Assembly: GCF_024498955.1 (NCBI RefSeq)
Contig: NZ_CP093311.1
Coordinates: forward strand, 1,240,001-1,304,000
Length of the DNA: 64,000 bases
Direction: 5' to 3'
Origin: Thermomonas paludicola
Lineage (GTDB): Bacteria; Pseudomonadota; Gammaproteobacteria; Xanthomonadales; Xanthomonadaceae
Shown piece after piece: positions 18,045 through 29,614 of this stretch. Position 1 is the stretch's first letter, and every line of letters begins with the position of its first letter. The translations under genes were made by a program, and so were the position numbers. The notes beneath the pieces are model-generated. The model saw only the letters and a list, made by a program, of their open reading frames with translations. It was not told the DNA's origin and did not search any database.

Positions 18045-18245
18045 TCAGCCCTTGGCGGCGGGTTTGCTGCGCGGGCGCGGTTTGGCGCGCGGATCCACCT
18101 GCACGCCAAGCACCACGTTGCAGTGGATGCAGCTGTAGCTGATGCAGCGTGCCCTGCTGTCGCCATCCACCATGCCCACCACGTTTTCGACGTTGACGTG
18201 CAATACGCGTTTCCCGCATTTCGGACATTCACCCTGCATGGCCAT
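18045..18245 (-). CDS. small zinc-ribbon protein
   Basis: A 66-residue protein with two cysteine pairs, ECPKCGKR and SCIHCNVV, arranged as a zinc ribbon, and a basic tail (PRAKPRPRSKPAAKG). Function unknown; it may bind nucleic acid. It is convergent with the DUF2272 gene and divergent from folD. Confidence 0.65.
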   Translation of the reverse strand: MAMQGECPKCGKRVLHVNVENVVGMVDGDSRARCISYSCIHCNVVLGVQVDPRAKPRPRSKPAAKG

Positions 18246-18358
18246 GCTGCGCTCCCAGACTGGTCTGTCATCCAGAGTTCAACGAAGGTTGGCGGCCGGC
18301 GCGGCCAACGCCGGCCAGTGCGCGATAATGACCGCCCACCCGCACGCATCCAACCCGC

Positions 18359-20732
<2,374 letters not shown>

Positions 20733-20739
20733 TGCAACC

Positions 20740-20771
20740 CGCGAAAGGGAGACGCAAGTTTCCCTTTCGCG
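20740..20771 (+). other. stem-loop between guaB and guaA
   Basis: CGCGAAAGGGA, ten bases, TCCCTTTCGCG: a perfect 11-base stem in the 60-base guaB-guaA gap. There is no T-run, so it looks like an mRNA-processing or stability element, or a weak terminator, rather than a full stop. Confidence 0.6.
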
Positions 20772-20792
20772 TATTTCGAGCATGGAATCCCG

Positions 20793-22373
20793 ATGAGCCA
20801 GCCTGCCAGCCCCAATATCCATTCCGACAAGCTCCTGATCCTCGATTTCGGCGCGCAATACACGCAGCTGATCGCACGCCGCATCCGCGAGATCGGCGTC
20901 TATTGCGAGATCTGGGCCTGGGACCACGACCCGGCGGAAATCGCCGCGTTCGGGGCCAAGGGCATCATCCTGTCAGGCGGGCCGGAATCCACCACCGATG
21001 TTGGCTGCCCCACTGCGCCGCAGCAGGTATTTGACAGCGGCGTGCCGATTCTCGGCATTTGCTATGGCATGCAGACGCTTGCCGCGCAGTTGGGCGGCGC
21101 CACCGAGGCGGCCGACCAGCGCGAGTTTGGCCATGCCGAGGTGGCCATCATCCACGCCGATGCATTGCTGGGCGGGCTGTCGGATCACGATGGTGCTCCA
21201 CGTCTGGACGTGTGGATGAGCCATGGCGACCACGTGGCCAAGGCGCCTCCGGGCTTCATCGTCACCGCCACCACCGACCGCATCCCGGTGGCGGCGATGG
21301 CGAACGAGGCCAAGCGCTGGTACGGCGTCCAGTTCCATCCCGAAGTGACGCACACCAGGCAGGGCCAGGCGCTGCTGCGCCGCTTCGTGGTCGACATCTG
21401 CGGCTGCGCCACCCTGTGGACGGCGGCCAACATCATCGACGACCAGATCGCCCGGGTGCGCCAGCAGGTCGGCTCCGACGACGTGATCCTCGGCCTGTCC
21501 GGCGGCGTGGATTCGTCGGTGGTCGCGGCGCTGCTGCACAAGGCCATCGGCGACCAGCTCACCTGCGTGTTCGTCGACACCGGCCTGCTGCGCTGGAACG
21601 AAGGCGACCAGGTGATGGCGATGTTCGCCGAGCACATGGGCGTGAAGGTGATCCGCGTGAACGCGGCCGATCGCTACTTCGCCAGGCTCGAGGGCGTCAG
21701 CGACCCGGAAGCCAAGCGCAAGATCATCGGCAACCTGTTCGTCGAGATATTCGACGAGGAATCCACCAAGCTGAAGAACGCCAAGTGGCTGGCGCAGGGC
21801 ACCATCTACCCGGACGTGATCGAGTCCGCCGGCAGCAAGACCGGCAAGGCGCACGTCATCAAGAGCCACCACAATGTCGGCGGCCTGCCCGAGCACATGA
21901 AGCTGGGGCTGGTGGAGCCGCTGCGCGAACTGTTCAAGGACGAGGTGCGCCGGCTCGGCGTGGAACTGGGCCTGCCGCGCGAGATGGTCTATCGCCATCC
22001 GTTCCCCGGCCCGGGCCTGGGCGTGCGGATCCTCGGTGAAGTGAAGCGCGAATACGCGGAGCTGCTGGCGAAGGCCGACCATATCTTCATCGACGAGCTG
22101 CGCAAGGCGGATTTGTACGACAAGACCAGCCAGGCGTTCGCGGTGTTCCTGCCGGTGAAGTCCGTCGGCGTGGTCGGCGACGCGCGCGCCTACGAATGGG
22201 TGATCGCGCTGCGCGCGGTGGAGACCATCGACTTCATGACCGCGCACTGGGCGCACTTGCCGTACGAGTTCCTGGGCACGGTGAGCAACCGCATCATCAA
22301 CGAACTGCGCGGCGTGTCGCGCGTGGTCTACGACATCTCCGGCAAGCCGCCGGCGACGATCGAGTGGGAGTGA
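20793..22373 (+). CDS. guaA: GMP synthase (glutamine-hydrolysing)
   Basis: Aminates XMP to GMP with glutamine. The 526 residues comprise a class I glutamine amidotransferase domain (nucleophile C90 in GICYGMQ, His/Glu in QFHPEVTHT), an ATP-pyrophosphatase P-loop ([16 protein letters not shown]) and the C-terminal dimerisation domain ending PPATIEWE. It is the partner of guaB upstream. A terminator follows at 22418. Confidence 0.98.
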   Translation: MSQPASPNIHSDKLLILDFGAQYTQLIARRIREIGVYCEIWAWDHDPAEIAAFGAKGIILSGGPESTTDVGCPTAPQQVFDSGVPILGICYGMQTLAAQLGGATEAADQREFGHAEVAIIHADALLGGLSDHDGAPRLDVWMSHGDHVAKAPPGFIVTATTDRIPVAAMANEAKRWYGVQFHPEVTHTRQGQALLRRFVVDICGCATLWTAANIIDDQIARVRQQVGSDDVILGLSGGVDSSVVAALLHKAIGDQLTCVFVDTGLLRWNEGDQVMAMFAEHMGVKVIRVNAADRYFARLEGVSDPEAKRKIIGNLFVEIFDEESTKLKNAKWLAQGTIYPDVIESAGSKTGKAHVIKSHHNVGGLPEHMKLGLVEPLRELFKDEVRRLGVELGLPREMVYRHPFPGPGLGVRILGEVKREYAELLAKADHIFIDELRKADLYDKTSQAFAVFLPVKSVGVVGDARAYEWVIALRAVETIDFMTAHWAHLPYEFLGTVSNRIINELRGVSRVVYDISGKPPATIEWE

Positions 22374-22417
22374 TCGAGTGCCGGGCGCTGTCCGTCATCG
22401 ACCCGCACGCGACGTCC

Positions 22418-22442
22418 AAGCCCGCAGCGATGCGGGCTTTTT
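22418..22442 (+). terminator. intrinsic terminator after guaA
   Basis: AAGCCCGC, loop AGCGAT, GCGGGCTT, ending in five T. It closes the gua operon. Confidence 0.85.
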
Positions 22443-22541
22443 CGTGTCGTTGACCGGCATGTTTCGAGGAATCGCTCGAAGAAGGATCAGAAATGATCTC
22501 TATGCTGGAAAATGATCAATTTACGGCCCATATTTGAGCCT

Positions 22542-22570
22542 TTGAATTGTTTGGAATTATGGTTTATAAG
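22542..22570 (+). promoter_or_regulatory. sigma-70 promoter of hipBA
   Basis: TTGAAT, 17 bases, TATAAG, about 40 bases before the hipB start. The surrounding 100 bases are clearly AT-richer than the rest of the window. HipB-type regulators usually bind over such a promoter; I see no clear palindromic operator. Confidence 0.65.
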
Positions 22571-22609
22571 TGAGCCGTTCAACTCAACCCGGCGCTTGAA
22601 AGTTCATTC

Positions 22610-22969
22610 ATGAGCCTGACGATTGAAGCGACGTCAACGATGACCGCCATGCAGGCCGCGCTCGGCACGCGCTTGGCACGCTTGCGCCTGAGCCGCAATC
22701 TGACCCAGGCCAGCTTGGCGCGCGAGGCGGGCGCATCGCTCAGCAGCATCAAGCGACTGGAAGCGGGCGAAAACACGTCGATGGAGACGTTCCTGCGCGT
22801 GCTCAAGGCGCTGGGCATGGAGGCGCGCCTGCTGGATGCCCTGCCCAACCCCGATGTGCGGCCGGTCGAGCGCGTCAGACACGGTGGCCGCGAGCGCCGT
22901 CGCGCACGCACGAAAGCGGGCACGCCCAAGGCAACAGCGTGGGCCTGGGGGGAGGACGGTGACCCATGA
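22610..22969 (+). CDS. hipB: HipB-like antitoxin, Xre-family regulator
   Basis: A 119-residue DNA-binding protein with a helix-turn-helix at about residues 15-70 (LARLRLSRNLTQASLAREAG, SLSSIKRLEAGENTSMETF). The tail is basic (RHGGRERRRARTKAG). It overlaps the downstream hipA by four bases, the standard antitoxin-first layout, and should repress the pair. In-frame ATGs at 22640 and 22649 are alternative starts. Confidence 0.85.
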   Translation: MSLTIEATSTMTAMQAALGTRLARLRLSRNLTQASLAREAGASLSSIKRLEAGENTSMETFLRVLKALGMEARLLDALPNPDVRPVERVRHGGRERRRARTKAGTPKATAWAWGEDGDP

Positions 22970-24270
22970 CGGACGCCACGGTTCGCCTGTGGGGCCGGGA
23001 TATCGGCGCGGTGAGCTGGCTGGATGACCGCGAGGTTGCCGTGTTCCAGTACATGCCGGATTTCGCGCAGAGTTCGATCCAGTTGGCGCCCATCATGATG
23101 CCGCTTCGCCCGCAGCCTTACGAATTTCGCGGGCTGCCAAACGAGGCGTTTCGCGGGCTGCCGGGATTGCTTGCCGATGCCTTGCCGGACCGGTTCGGCA
23201 ACGCGCTGATCGACGCCTGGCTGGCGGCGCAGGGCCGTTCGGCCAGCAGCTTCAACCCGGTTGAACGCCTCTGTTACATCGGCACGCGCGGCATGGGCGC
23301 GCTTGAATTCCAGCCTGCGTTGGCCAGCGGGCTGCGCCAGTCGCGCGCCATCGAGATCGACGCGCTTGCCCAGTTGGCCAACGACGTGCTCAATCATCGC
23401 GAACGGCTGGTCGGCGTGCTCAAGGGCGAGGACGACCGCGCGGCGCTGGAGGACATCCTGCGCGTTGGCACCTCGGCCGGCGGCGCGCGGGCCAAGGCCG
23501 TGCTTGCCTGGAACGCGCGGACGGGGGAATTCCGCTCCGGGCAAGTGAAAGCCGGCGACGGCTTCACCTATTGGCTGATGAAGTTCGATGGTATTTCCAA
23601 CAATCGCGACAAGGAACTGGCCGATCCGCAAGGCTTCGGCCTGATCGAATACGGGTTCCATTTGCTGGCGGTCGCCGCCGGCATCGACATGAGCGAGTGT
23701 CGCATTCACCACGAGGGCGGACGCGCGCACTTCATGACGCGCCGCTTCGACCGCGATGCCAGCGGTCGCAAGCTGCACATGCAATCACTTGCCGCCCTGC
23801 GCCATTTCGACTTCAACGCCGCGGGGGCGCACTCCTACGAACAGGCAGTGGAAACCATCCGCATGCTGGGGTTGCCGGTGCTGGATATCGAACAGCAGTT
23901 CCGCCGTGCCGTGCTGAACGTGCTCATCCGCAACCAGGACGATCACGTCAAGAACATCGCCTTCCTGATGAACCGGAAAGGCGAGTGGCGGTTGTCGCCC
24001 GCATTCGACGTCAGCTATGCCTACAACCCCGCGGGAAGCTGGACGCATCAGCACCAGATGAGCCTCAACGGCAAGCGCGACCAGTTCGAGTTGGCCGATC
24101 TGGTCCAGTTCGGCGCGTTTTGCGGCATGAAGCCGAAGAAAGCCCGGGACGCCATTGGCGACATCCATGAGCAGGTTGAAGACTGGATGCGCTACGCCGA
24201 CATGGCCGGCGTGCCCGAGCCGATGGCGGCCAGGCTGCATCGAAGCATGCGGCGGGAAATCGTCCTCTAG
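22966..24270 (+). CDS. hipA: HipA-family serine/threonine kinase toxin
   Basis: Kinase of 434 residues. E. coli HipA phosphorylates glutamyl-tRNA synthetase and causes dormancy. Family motifs are visible: GLPGLLADALPDRFG near the N-terminus, the glycine-rich loop with serine TSAGGARAKAVLAW, the catalytic segment NQDDHVKNIAFLM and the metal-binding SPAFDVSYA. All catalytic residues appear intact, so it should be active. It has the longer form of HipA with an N-terminal capping domain. The substrate of this subgroup is not known from sequence. Confidence 0.88.
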   Translation: MTDATVRLWGRDIGAVSWLDDREVAVFQYMPDFAQSSIQLAPIMMPLRPQPYEFRGLPNEAFRGLPGLLADALPDRFGNALIDAWLAAQGRSASSFNPVERLCYIGTRGMGALEFQPALASGLRQSRAIEIDALAQLANDVLNHRERLVGVLKGEDDRAALEDILRVGTSAGGARAKAVLAWNARTGEFRSGQVKAGDGFTYWLMKFDGISNNRDKELADPQGFGLIEYGFHLLAVAAGIDMSECRIHHEGGRAHFMTRRFDRDASGRKLHMQSLAALRHFDFNAAGAHSYEQAVETIRMLGLPVLDIEQQFRRAVLNVLIRNQDDHVKNIAFLMNRKGEWRLSPAFDVSYAYNPAGSWTHQHQMSLNGKRDQFELADLVQFGAFCGMKPKKARDAIGDIHEQVEDWMRYADMAGVPEPMAARLHRSMRREIVL

Positions 24271-24388
24271 TGCGGGGGGCTTGCTGTCATGGCCTTCCTT
24301 GCGACAATGGCGTGCCGGAACGCGTGCGCCGAACGTCGGTGACGCAGCGCCGGCTGCTTGAGCGTTGGCAACCCCTGCGAGGCCTTGC

Positions 24389-24886
24389 GTGACACCCACC
24401 GAGCTGATGGCACGAGCCGACGACGACTGGATGCGCCATGCATTGGCGCTCGCCGAGCGCGCCCGGCGCGAGGATGACGAAATTCCCGTGGGCGCGATCA
24501 TTGTCGATGCCAGCGGCAGCCTCATCGCGGAAGGCTGGAATCGCAACATCGCCGAGCATGATCCATCGGCGCACGCCGAGATCGTGGCGATGCGCAGGGC
24601 AGGGCAGGCCGTCGGCAACCACCGGCTGCTGGGCTGTACGCTGTACGTGACGCTGGAACCCTGCGCGATGTGCGCGATGGCGATGGTGCACGCGCGGCTG
24701 GCGAGGGTCGTGTATGGCGCGGCCGATCCCAAGACCGGCGCAGCCGGCAGCGTGTTCGATCTGCTCGGCGACGCGCGGCATAACCATCGCGTGGCTGTTT
24801 CGGGCGGCGTGCTTGGCGAACAGGCCGGGGCGATGCTGACTGCATATTTCCGCGGCAAGCGCGGCAAGCCGGCTGCGGTCCGCTGA
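24389..24886 (+). CDS. tadA: tRNA adenosine-34 deaminase
   Basis: Converts the wobble adenosine of tRNA-Arg(ACG) to inosine. The 165 residues carry the zinc site: H62-A-E64 (SAHAEIVAM) and C92-x2-C95 (EPCAMC). The start is taken as the GTG at 24389, with GAGG seven bases upstream; a TTG at 24365 and an ATG at 24407 are the alternatives. It is followed by orn. Confidence 0.94.
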   Translation: MTPTELMARADDDWMRHALALAERARREDDEIPVGAIIVDASGSLIAEGWNRNIAEHDPSAHAEIVAMRRAGQAVGNHRLLGCTLYVTLEPCAMCAMAMVHARLARVVYGAADPKTGAAGSVFDLLGDARHNHRVAVSGGVLGEQAGAMLTAYFRGKRGKPAAVR

Positions 24887-24991
24887 CCGCAGCGGCTTGC
24901 CGGCGGGCTGCGCTTGCAGGCGTTGTCGCGCGTGCGGGATTCCACGGGCAAGCCGTTATCATGGCGACATTCTTTGATGGCAGGCGACCCC

Positions 24992-25561
24992 ATGGCTTCT
25001 GATTCGGTATCCGATCGCTTGATCTGGATTGATCTGGAAATGACCGGGCTGGACACCGACCGCGACGGCATCCTGGAGATCGCGACGGTGGTGACCGATG
25101 GCCAGCTCAACGTGTTGGCGGAAGGGCCGGAACTGGCCATCGCCCATCCATTGGCCACGCTGGAAGCGATGGACGACTGGAACCGCAACCAGCACGGCAA
25201 GTCGGGGCTGTGGCAGCGCGTGCTGGACGAGGGCGTGCCGCTGGCCGAGGCCGAGGCGCGCACGCTGGCGTTCTTGCAGGCCTGGGTGCCGGCCAACGCC
25301 TCGCCGATGTGTGGCAATTCGATTTGCCAGGATCGCCGCTTCCTGCATCGGCTGATGCCTGCACTGGAGCGCTATTTCCACTACCGCAACCTGGATGTCA
25401 GCACGCTCAAGGAACTTGCGCGGCGCTGGTCACCCAAGGTGCTGGATGGCGTGAAGAAAACCTCCGCGCATACCGCGTTGAGTGACGTGCACGACTCCAT
25501 TGCCGAGCTGCTGCATTATCGCGGCCACATGGGTGTCCTGGCTGGCCTGGCAACCGAATAG
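24992..25561 (+). CDS. orn: oligoribonuclease
   Basis: A 189-residue DEDDh 3'-5' exonuclease that degrades RNA dinucleotides, including pGpG from cyclic-di-GMP turnover. Exo motifs: [10 protein letters not shown] near the N-terminus, the middle block [13 protein letters not shown], and the final [13 protein letters not shown] with the catalytic His. The start at 24992 gives the usual family N-terminus. Adjacency to a diguanylate cyclase gene downstream is suggestive but may be chance. Confidence 0.95.
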   Translation: MASDSVSDRLIWIDLEMTGLDTDRDGILEIATVVTDGQLNVLAEGPELAIAHPLATLEAMDDWNRNQHGKSGLWQRVLDEGVPLAEAEARTLAFLQAWVPANASPMCGNSICQDRRFLHRLMPALERYFHYRNLDVSTLKELARRWSPKVLDGVKKTSAHTALSDVHDSIAELLHYRGHMGVLAGLATE

Positions 25562-25583
25562 CCGGCAGGGAGCAAGGCGATTG

Positions 25584-28500
25584 ATGCCTGCCGCATCCAC
25601 GAGTAGCAAGCTCGTCGCAGCGCTGGTGGCGCTGCTGGCCATGCTTTGCCTCTGCCCGCATGCCCTTGCGGCCAAGGCTGCCGCGCCCGTGCTGCAAACC
25701 GCGGCGCAGGGAAAGCCGATTTCGGCGTTCTATCGCGAAACATGGACCACGCGACAGGGCCTTCCGCACAACCAGATCAACGCCATTGCACAGACGCCCG
25801 ATGGCTATCTGTGGCTGGGTACCTGGGAAGGGCTGGTGCGTTACAACGGCCTCGACTTCACCCTGTTCAATCGCACCAATACGCCTGCGCTGAAAGACAA
25901 CGGCGTGCGTTCGCTGCGCGCCTCGGCGGATGGGGCGGTGGTCATCGGCACCTCGCGTGGCGGCGTGACGGTGAGGCGGGGCGACAGTTGGAAGACCTGG
26001 AGCCAGGCGGACGGCCTGGCCCAGGATGAAATCATGGATGCGATGCTGGACCGGCAGGGGCGCCTGTGGGCTGGCACCGAAAGCATGGGCCTGACCATGC
26101 TCGACCACGGCAAGGCGACGCAATACAACACCGGCAATGGCTTGTTGCCAAGTGATGTGGTGTTCGGGCTGCTGGAGGACCGCGATGGCAGCATGTGGGT
26201 GGCAACCGCAAGCGGCCTTGTGCATATCGCCAACGGGCGTGCGACCATCCTTGCGCAACAGGCCGGGCTGCCGGCCGCGCCGGTGTTCCGCCTGTTTGAA
26301 ACCGCCAAGGGTGAGCTGCTGGTCGGCAGCGAGCGCGGTGTTTATCGGCGCATCGCCAGCAGCGACCGCTTCCAGCTGCTGTCGCCACTGCTGCCCGATG
26401 ATGGTGTCCCCAGTCTGGCTGAAGATGCCAGCGGCGATCTCTGGATCGGCACGATCAACAACGGCCTGTTCCGCCTGTCGCAGTCCGGGGTGGAGCATTT
26501 CACCAGTCGCAGGGAACTCCCCAACAATCGGGTGGCGTCCTTGCTGGCCGATCGCGAGGGCAGCATCTGGGTCGGGACCAATGCCGGTCTGATGCGATTG
26601 AGCGACGCGCCCTTCACCACCTGGAACAGCGACCAGGGCATGACCGACGATTACGTGCGGGCGTTGTCGGCGGCGCCCGATGGCGGCATCTGGATCGGTA
26701 CCGGGCGTGGCTTGAACCTGTGGCGCAACAATGCGGTCGTGGCCCGCTACACGAAAGCCGATGGCATGCCGGGCGATTCCGTTCTCAGCCTGCTGCAGGA
26801 CAGCAGCGGGGACTTGCTGGTCGGTACCTATACCGACGGCGTGCTGCGCATGCGCGCAGGCAAGATCATCGCCCGTTACGACAACGCGCACGGAATGCCC
26901 GGCAGCAACCAGATCCGCGCGCTGGCCCGGGACGGGCAGGGCACGCTCTGGATTGGCACCACGCGCGGCCTGGTGCGGCTGCGCGATGGAAAATTCGAGT
27001 TGTTCGGGCAGGCCCAGGGGCTGTTGCGCGACTTCATCATCTCGCTGTACACGGCGCGCGACGGCACGCTCTGGGTGGGCACCTCGGACGGCATGGCGCA
27101 CATCGTCGGGGATGTGGTGAAGCCGTTCGACATGCGCTCGGTGCAGGGCGCGCAGGATGTCTTCGGCTTCCATGAGGACGCCGACGGCACCCTGTGGGTG
27201 GTCACCGATCGCGGCCTGCTGCGTTACCGCAATGGCCAGTTGCGCGGGCTGGGAATGGAAAACGGCCTGCCTGTCGATACCCTGTTCGCGGTGGTGGACG
27301 ACCATCTCGGCAACCTCTGGCTCACGTCCAATCGCGGCGTGCTGCGGGTCGCCCGCAAAGAGGTCGAGGCCGTGCTGGACGGCAAGCACCGGCAACTGAC
27401 GTTCGATCATTTCGGCGAAGCGGATGGGTTGGTCAGCGCGCAGTGCAACGGCGGTTCTGGCCCCGCAGCGCTGCGCGACAGCCGCGGCAACATCTGGATC
27501 GCCACGGCGCGCGGTGCCGCCACCGTGTCGCCGGGCGCGCTGCAGGCGTATCGGCACGCATTGCCGCAGGTGGTCCTGGAGCAGGTGCTGGCGGATGGCA
27601 AGCCGGTGCCACTGGACCGCGTGCTGCGGCTGCCGGCGGGCACGCGCAAGCTGGAATTCCGTTATGCGGCGCTGAGCTTCCTGATGCCGCGCTTCCTGCG
27701 CTACCGCTATCGCCTGGACGGGTTTGACCCGGCCTGGGTGGAGCGCGGCAACCAGCACAGTGCGCAATACACCAACCTGGATCCCGGCAGCTATCGCTTC
27801 AATGTCGGTGCCTCTGCCCCCGGCCTTGGCCAGGGCTGGAGCCGCGATGTCACCTCCATCCGGATCGAGGTTGCCCCACAGCCGTGGCAACGCCGCGGCG
27901 TCATCATCGCGGCGATGCTGGCCAGCGCGTTGCTGATGTATGGCCTGTACCTGTGGCGCGTGGGCAGCCTGCGCCGACGCGCGACCCGGCTGGAAGACAT
28001 GGTGGAACAACGCACGCGCGACCTGCGCGAGCATGCCGAGCGCCTGCGCGAGTCCGACGCGGAAAAGACCCTGCTCCTGGGCAAGCTGCGCGAGCAGTCG
28101 GAGGCATTCGAGCGGATGGCGCTGGAAGATGCGCTGACCGGGGTTGGCAATCGCCGCAGCCTGGATGCGGCACTGCAGCTCGCGTTCCAGCGCGCCGCGC
28201 GCACCCGGCGCCCGCTGTGTTTTGCCTTGCTGGACATCGATCACTTCAAGCAGATCAATGACCGCTATTCCCATGCCGCGGGTGATCAGGCCCTGATCGC
28301 GGTTGCACATGCACTGCGTGATGCACTGGACGGGGCCGGGATGCTGGCACGCTGGGGCGTGCGAGGAGTTTGCCGTGCTGTTCGAGCGGGTGCCACTGGC
28401 GCGTGCGCGCGAACTCTGCGAAGCCATGCGCCAGCGCGTGGAACAGCTCGACTGCAGTGATTACGCGCCAGGCTGGACGCTGTCGATCAGCGGCGGCGTG

Positions 28501-28602
28501 GCCGAACGGGAAGGCGACCTGCGCCATGAAGCACTGGTGGCCCGCGCCGACGCACTGCTGTACCAAGCCAAGCACGCGGGGCGCAACCGCGTGTTGGGAT
28601 GA
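25584..28602 (+). pseudogene. two-component-propeller / GGDEF diguanylate cyclase, frameshifted in the GGEEF motif
   Basis: A membrane sensor of about 1005 codons if read through. In order: signal peptide (residues 1-29), many regulator-propeller blades (YLWLGTWEGLVRYNG, IWVGTNAGLMRL, LWIGTTRGLVRL, LWVGTSDGMAHI), a Y_Y_Y domain (YRYRLDGFDPAWVERG), one transmembrane helix (AAMLASALLMYGLYLW), a coiled coil and a GGDEF domain. An extra T at 28360 shifts the frame exactly inside the motif: removing it gives Gly-Gly-Glu-Glu-Phe followed by a normal domain end (ADALLYQAKHAGRNRVLG). Without removal the protein ends at 28460 in unrelated residues. It is a true inactivation or a sequencing error; the rest of the gene is undamaged. 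ATG 25584 has AAGGCGA upstream. Confidence 0.85.
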
Positions 28603-28609
28603 GCCGCGT

Positions 28610-29563
28610 TCAGCCCGGCGTGACTGCCTTGCCATCGCCGTCGTCGGCGACGCCGCGCAGCAGGATGTCGGCGATCGGCCGACCATCCGCATCGCTGTGG
28701 AACACGTGCAGGTCGCGCTGCGGATAGGGAATGTTCAATCCGTTCCCGATCAACTCGTCATGCACCGCCTCGATCACCCGGCTGCGGGCTTCACCGTAAT
28801 CATCGTTCCTGGTGAAGGCATAGAGCACGAGATCCACGCTGCTTTCGCCCAGATTGTTCACGCGCACCAGCGGTGGCGGTTCATCCAGAACCAGCGTTTC
28901 CTCACGGGCAATCTGCAGCAGCAGCCGTCGCGCCTTTTGCAGGTCGTCGTTGTAGCCAACGCCCACCGCCACTTCGAGGCGTCGCCAGGGAAGCGAGGAG
29001 AAATTGATGATGGGCTTGGTGGTGATTTCGCTGTTGGGCAGGATGATCACCCGGTGGTCAAAGGAGCGCAGGCGGGTCTGGAATACCCGAATTTCGAGCA
29101 CCGTGCCTTCCTGCCCGGCTGCAACCACGTGATCGCCGGTGCGAAACGGGCGCAGCACGATCAGCATGACGCCGGATGCGATATTGGACAGCGAGTCCTT
29201 GAGCGCCAGGCCCACCGCCAGGCCGGCGGCGCCCAGGATGGCGAACATCGAGGTGGTGGGAACGCCGACCGCGGTCAACGCCGTCATGATCACCAGCACC
29301 AGCATCACCGCGTAGGCGATGTTGCGCAGGAAGCTGCTCAAGGTGATATCCACGTTGGCGCGCGTCATGACCCGGTCCAGCGCGGTGGACAGGCGCCTGG
29401 CCAGCCAGCGGCCAGCCACGAAGATGACCGCCGCCGCCAGCAGCTTGAGTCCCCAGGTTTCCAGCAGGTTCAGCCAGTTGATTCCACGCAGATCGCTGAG
29501 CAGGGTGGCGGCATCGGCGCGTTCGGCAACCACGGCAGGGGGGAGGAATGACATTGCCAGCAT
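28610..29563 (-). CDS. MscS-family mechanosensitive channel
   Basis: A 317-residue small-conductance mechanosensitive channel. Three hydrophobic segments end in the pore-lining glycine/alanine helix (AILGAAGLAVGLALKDSLS, then NIASGVMLIV). The cytoplasmic beta domain follows (FRTGDHVVAAGQEGTVLEI, VIILPNSEI). The start at 29563 is preceded by AAGGAG at five bases. It is convergent with the cyclase gene, eight bases apart. It releases solutes under hypo-osmotic shock. Confidence 0.9.
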   Translation of the reverse strand: MLAMSFLPPAVVAERADAATLLSDLRGINWLNLLETWGLKLLAAAVIFVAGRWLARRLSTALDRVMTRANVDITLSSFLRNIAYAVMLVLVIMTALTAVGVPTTSMFAILGAAGLAVGLALKDSLSNIASGVMLIVLRPFRTGDHVVAAGQEGTVLEIRVFQTRLRSFDHRVIILPNSEITTKPIINFSSLPWRRLEVAVGVGYNDDLQKARRLLLQIAREETLVLDEPPPLVRVNNLGESSVDLVLYAFTRNDDYGEARSRVIEAVHDELIGNGLNIPYPQRDLHVFHSDADGRPIADILLRGVADDGDGKAVTPG

Positions 29564-29614
29564 GCAGGCTCCTTGACTCGGTATTGCCCACGAAGGGAGC
29601 AACCCGGAACACTA

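Noticed and set aside
25407-28427. 1006-codon minus-strand frame opposite orn and the diguanylate cyclase gene
   Set aside because: Shadow of the propeller repeats; its apparent repeats mirror the blades of the real protein and it lacks a ribosome site.
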